In this document: in pieces, positions 12,601 through 14,274 of the stretch | How the letters are laid out: every line of letters begins with the position of its first letter | Position numbering within the stretch: position 1 is the first letter of the stretch | Assembly (NCBI GenBank): GCA_050245915.1 | Contig: JBFWWZ010000056.1 | Location: forward strand, 1-14,274 | Direction: 5' to 3' | Length of the DNA: 14,274 nucleotides | Source of the DNA: JBDSKH01 sp050245915 | GTDB taxonomy: Bacteria; Actinomycetota; Actinomycetes; Actinomycetales; Microbacteriaceae | Made by a program: the position numbers and the translations under genes | Notes under the pieces: generated by a model | Seen by the model: only the letters and a program-made list of their open reading frames with translations | Databases searched by the model: none | What the model was told of the DNA's origin: nothing

Positions 12601-13192
12601 CGACCCGAGTCGCGGCGACGTCCCGCTCGAGCATGCCGAGCACCTCTTGCATGGCGGCGTGGTGTGCGCGGGCGACCATGCCTTGCGTGCCGGCGTCCGA
12701 GATCGCCCAGAGTGCGGAGACCGACTTCGGGACCGAGAAGGTGTGGTCGAACCCGGCGACGGCGTTCTGCGATCGCTTCGCCGCAGCCTTGTCGGCGATC
12801 TCGCTCATCGCATCGGCCTTGTCCATGAGCTGGAGCGCGCCAGGGAGTCGCGGTGTCTGCTCCCGCATCGCGTTCGCCGGGGTCTCGTAGTTCGCGAATC
12901 TGCGCCCGAGCGGCTGGGCGGTCAGCGGGTCGCAGGCGTGGCCGAGGAGCAGTCGGAGCTGATGCTCGTGCACTGGATCGCCGACCCGGAGACTTCCGTC
13001 GCCGAATGCGCCGAGGTCGTTTCCGTACCAGCGACCTGGCGGCGTGCCCTTCTCCCGGTAGTAGCGGATCAGTGCGTCGCTCGCGTCCCGCACACCTTCG
13101 CCGGCGACGACCGAGCTGAGCAAGTACTTGACGCCCTCGCCCGCGGACAGGATGTGCATCGACATGGTCATGCCCGGAAGGTGCCGCGACAC
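9635..13192 (-). CDS. MobF-family conjugative relaxase-helicase (TrwC/TraA type)
   Basis: This 1185-aa protein would nick and unwind DNA for conjugative transfer. The N-terminal relaxase domain (TrwC family) opens MSMHILSAGEGVKYLL. It has candidate catalytic tyrosines at Tyr23 and Tyr44/45, and the three-His metal site at His221 (HYDSR) and His232/His234 (LHTH). The C-terminal part is a RecD-like superfamily 1 helicase: SHDQARAVEQ (541-550), Walker A GPAGSGKT (563-570), Walker B VIVDEAS (633-639), GDRQQHGAVDASG (664-676) and late motifs AITAYRAQGMTVD (860-872) and LYVAMTRGRE (888-897). All key motifs are intact. The longest frame starts with GTG at 13192. ATGs at 13171, 13165 or 13159 are closer to the family start and none has a clear ribosome site. 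No coupling protein or type IV secretion gene is in the window. Confidence 0.93.
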   Translation of the reverse strand: MSRHLPGMTMSMHILSAGEGVKYLLSSVVAGEGVRDASDALIRYYREKGTPPGRWYGNDLGAFGDGSLRVGDPVHEHQLRLLLGHACDPLTAQPLGRRFANYETPANAMREQTPRLPGALQLMDKADAMSEIADKAAAKRSQNAVAGFDHTFSVPKSVSALWAISDAGTQGMVARAHHAAMQEVLGMLERDVAATRVGADAGNGSVRQVEVSGVVATGYDHYDSRASDPQLHTHLVIANRVRSAEDPTKWRTLDSRPIHAAVVALSEHYNGVLADHIARDLGLAWERRGRGTGRNPGYELAAVPDELIAEFSSRSHDIQAEFDRLVQAWRTDHGGREPSPRRLLRLRQKATLTTRPDKTLHSLAELTEQWRSRATRVLGADATDWASSVLRGTRRQVLLRADDISTAELEELGASVAQAVGQKRSTWRRWNLYAEAARQLIDQRFASTTDRETVMAIVVDAAERASVSITPGEVAFVPADFRRADGSSEFRMKHGAIYTSQQNLDAEARILALAMDTAGPTAALSSIERATRKRRDGVVLSHDQARAVEQIAVSGRRVDVLVGPAGSGKTSTLAAIRAAWEQEHGKGTVVGLAPTAAAAQVLAEELGIPTENTAKWATEHDLGRWNFVAGQLVIVDEASLSGTFLLDRLTEHAAAVGAKVLLVGDRQQHGAVDASGVFGFVADSIQNRPELTEIWRFRHDWERQASLRLRLGEGAVVDEYDQQGRVAGGEHDAMLDAAYSGWLSDLAHRQTSLMIAETNEAVRALNLRARLDRIEAGLVDDARGVRLHDGTEAGAGDIVVTRQNDRRIRHGRTWVKNGDLWTVVAAHADGSIDIRPIGAEHGSIRLHAAYVAEQLELAYAITAYRAQGMTVDTAHAVVASTSMTRESLYVAMTRGRESNRVYVATDQSALEEHQQQSAGVSATSILRGILVHRGAELSAHEMIREEQETWTNIAQLAAEYDTIAQAAQRDRWVGMLRRVGLNDATVEEIASDDAFGPLAAELRRAEANHHDVELLLRTAIAERSLDDAEDVAAVLRYRVQRLADRPADPRRRYEPKLIVGIIPVADGIDDTELQRALVERAELIAQRAAALVDTAMADDAPWLRELGRIPSGLAVDRWRAQALIVAAYRDRWRIAGDVTLGGEPDSTNQRIDRARAEAAAHRARAIAQPEGRTRRGADRTVGRTL

Positions 13193-13239
13193 GGCTCGTC
13201 AGTGGCGCCATCAGTGCCGAGTTCGGACAAGACTGAAGC
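13193..13239. promoter_or_regulatory. Short divergent control region between relaxase and AraC-family genes
   Basis: Only about 47 bases separate the longest relaxase frame from the regulator start, so both promoters must lie here or inside the coding ends. Two direct TCAGTG repeats start 12 bases apart (13199-13204 and 13211-13216), flanking a GGCGCC palindrome. Spaced direct repeats suit AraC-type operators, but six bases is too short to be sure. Confidence 0.3.
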
Positions 13240-14187
13240 ATGGGGGAATCGCTGAGGACCTCTCTGTCCAACCTTGTGCCGGGTGCATCGCTGATGCATC
13301 CGGCTTCGTATTTCGAGGCTCGGGTCACCTCCGGCGTCTCGTCCTACGACCTCGATCGGCTCAAGGTCGTCCTCGTCCAGTCCGGCCGTGCGGAGCTGCT
13401 CGGCGACTTCGGGATCGTGCCGGTCGGTGCCGGTGATCTCGTCCTGATCCCGCCTCGTGTCGAGTACGGCGGCATCATCCTGGAGCCGGGCAGCCTGATC
13501 GGCGGTGCGTTCGATCTGATGTTCGTGCTCGACCAGATCAAGCTCGCGCTGCACGACACCTCGCCCGGTCGTCGACAGGCGATGGCGCACTTCCAGCTCA
13601 TCACGCCGAGCGTCCGGCGGTTGCGCCCGAATCGAGCGTCCTGGCGCGAGCTGGAGCGGGTGGTGTCCGGCCTGTTGCAGGGCGCTCCCGAGATGCACAT
13701 GGCGGAACACGTCCTCGGCGCGACGCAGTTCCTCTGGCAGGTTGCGGCACTCATCGACCCGATGGTTGCGCCGGGCAACGTGTTGCGGGATCTGACCATC
13801 CGACGGCCGATCAGCATCGAGGTGCAGAAGGCGATCGACCTGTTGCAGCACGACCTCGCCCATCCGTGGACCGTTGCGGAGCTCGCCGCCGCGGTGTTCA
13901 CCTCGTCGAGCAAGTTGCATCGCGACTTCAAGAGCGCCCTGGGGATGGGGCCGAAGGAATACCACGTCATCCTCCGGGCCGCCCGGTACGAGTTGCTCGC
14001 GACGATGACCGATCTCGACTTCGCGCAGGTGTCCACGATGGTGGGCTGGGTGTCCCCCGACCACGCTCGCCGGACCTTCCGAACGATCTACGGGTCGAGT
14101 CCGCGCGAGCATCGCGCGAAGGCCCGATCCGGGGCGGTCGACCCTCTACTGCCAGATGTGTGGACGCCAGGAGAGGACGTCGGTTGA
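13240..14187 (+). CDS. AraC-family transcriptional regulator
   Basis: This 315-aa DNA-binding protein has an N-terminal sensing part (about 1-190) with a cupin-like GAGDLVLIPP segment (63-72). A C-terminal AraC/XylS domain (about 195-293) follows. Its two helix-turn-helix units are visible as WTVAELAAAVFTSSSKLHRDF (210-230) and FAQVSTMVGWVSPDHARRTF (261-280), ending in the typical YGSSPREHR. The ATG at 13240 has only a weak GAAG-type upstream signal, and an ATG at 13294 is an alternative. It is divergent from the relaxase with a very short gap, a common layout for a regulator controlling its neighbour or itself. The effector and targets cannot be read from the sequence. A strong hairpin follows the stop at once. 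Confidence 0.9.
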   Translation: MGESLRTSLSNLVPGASLMHPASYFEARVTSGVSSYDLDRLKVVLVQSGRAELLGDFGIVPVGAGDLVLIPPRVEYGGIILEPGSLIGGAFDLMFVLDQIKLALHDTSPGRRQAMAHFQLITPSVRRLRPNRASWRELERVVSGLLQGAPEMHMAEHVLGATQFLWQVAALIDPMVAPGNVLRDLTIRRPISIEVQKAIDLLQHDLAHPWTVAELAAAVFTSSSKLHRDFKSALGMGPKEYHVILRAARYELLATMTDLDFAQVSTMVGWVSPDHARRTFRTIYGSSPREHRAKARSGAVDPLLPDVWTPGEDVG

Positions 14188-14194
14188 GAAGTGG

Positions 14195-14228
14195 GCTGGC
14201 CCCGTCGGAAGGGTCCGACGGGGCCAGC
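14195..14228 (+). terminator. Strong hairpin after the AraC-family gene, possibly bidirectional
   Basis: GCTGGCCCCGTCGGA (14195-14209) pairs perfectly with TCCGACGGGGCCAGC (14214-14228) around a 4-base loop. This 15-bp stem starts 7 bases after the regulator stop. There is no T-run on either side. A possible convergent gene ends at 14244, so it may terminate both. Confidence 0.75.
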
Positions 14229-14243
14229 GGGAGAGGCGAGGAA

Positions 14244-14274
14244 TCAGATCGCGATACTCGTGCGCTCGGTCGCT
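14244..14274 (-). CDS. Possible C-terminal end of a convergent gene (cut by window edge)
   Basis: On the minus strand the last bases read as an open frame ending ATERTSIAI and a TGA at 14244-14246. It lies just beyond a strong, possibly bidirectional hairpin. Ten codons are too few to identify a protein or prove that one exists; position is the only support. Confidence 0.3.
   Translation of the reverse strand, partial: ATERTSIAI

Noticed and set aside
1..14274. CRISPR array, tRNA genes, insertion sequences
   Set aside because: No regularly spaced repeats, cloverleaf-like sequence or transposase frame was found by eye on either strand.

Overview
The window is high-GC DNA that reads as actinobacterial. 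The evidence is GC-rich third codon positions, a LAXTG-type wall-sorting signal, an actinobacterial-style MobF relaxase and TTGTCCACA-type DnaA-box sequences. A Microbacteriaceae-like host is my best guess, but nothing here fixes the genus. It looks like part of an integrative or conjugative element (or a plasmid) carrying a defence island.

Layout, left to right. (1) 1-1413, minus strand: the first three genes of a BREX phage-defence operon, brxA, brxB and brxC. brxC is cut by the window edge inside its Walker A loop. (2) 1414-1811: a gene-free stretch separating brxA from a divergent small two-helix membrane protein (1812-2141), a type often mislabelled sulfate permease and found beside actinobacterial conjugation genes. 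(3) 2142-2553: a gene-free stretch packed with inverted repeats and DnaA-box-like 9-mers. It ends in a leader whose last hairpin pairs with the ribosome binding site of the next gene. (4) 2554-4462, plus strand: a tight three-gene operon. It encodes a 93-aa protein of unknown function, a coiled-coil protein resembling the predicted pPIWI-associating nuclease family, and a TIGR02391/Ymh-like protein. No PIWI protein is nearby. (5) 4488-6353, minus strand: a DUF262 plus HNH (DUF1524-type) protein, like GmrSD/BrxU type IV restriction enzymes.

(6) 6438-9515, minus strand: a 1025-aa secreted surface protein with a thioester-like N-terminal domain, Ig-like repeats, a Pro/Thr stalk, LAYTG and a membrane anchor. 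(7) 9635 to about 13192, minus strand: a MobF (TrwC/TraA-type) relaxase-helicase. It is divergent from (8) an AraC-family regulator at 13240-14187, which ends at a strong hairpin. Beyond that, only the last codons of a possible convergent gene are visible.

How the parts may work together: the relaxase, surface protein and AraC regulator look like a transfer module. BREX and the DUF262/HNH enzyme are defences with complementary targets, since BREX methylates host DNA and type IV enzymes attack modified foreign DNA. The 2554-4462 operon sits between them and matches no named defence system that I know. It is the strongest candidate here for an undescribed system, and its structured leader suggests that expression is held back at translation.
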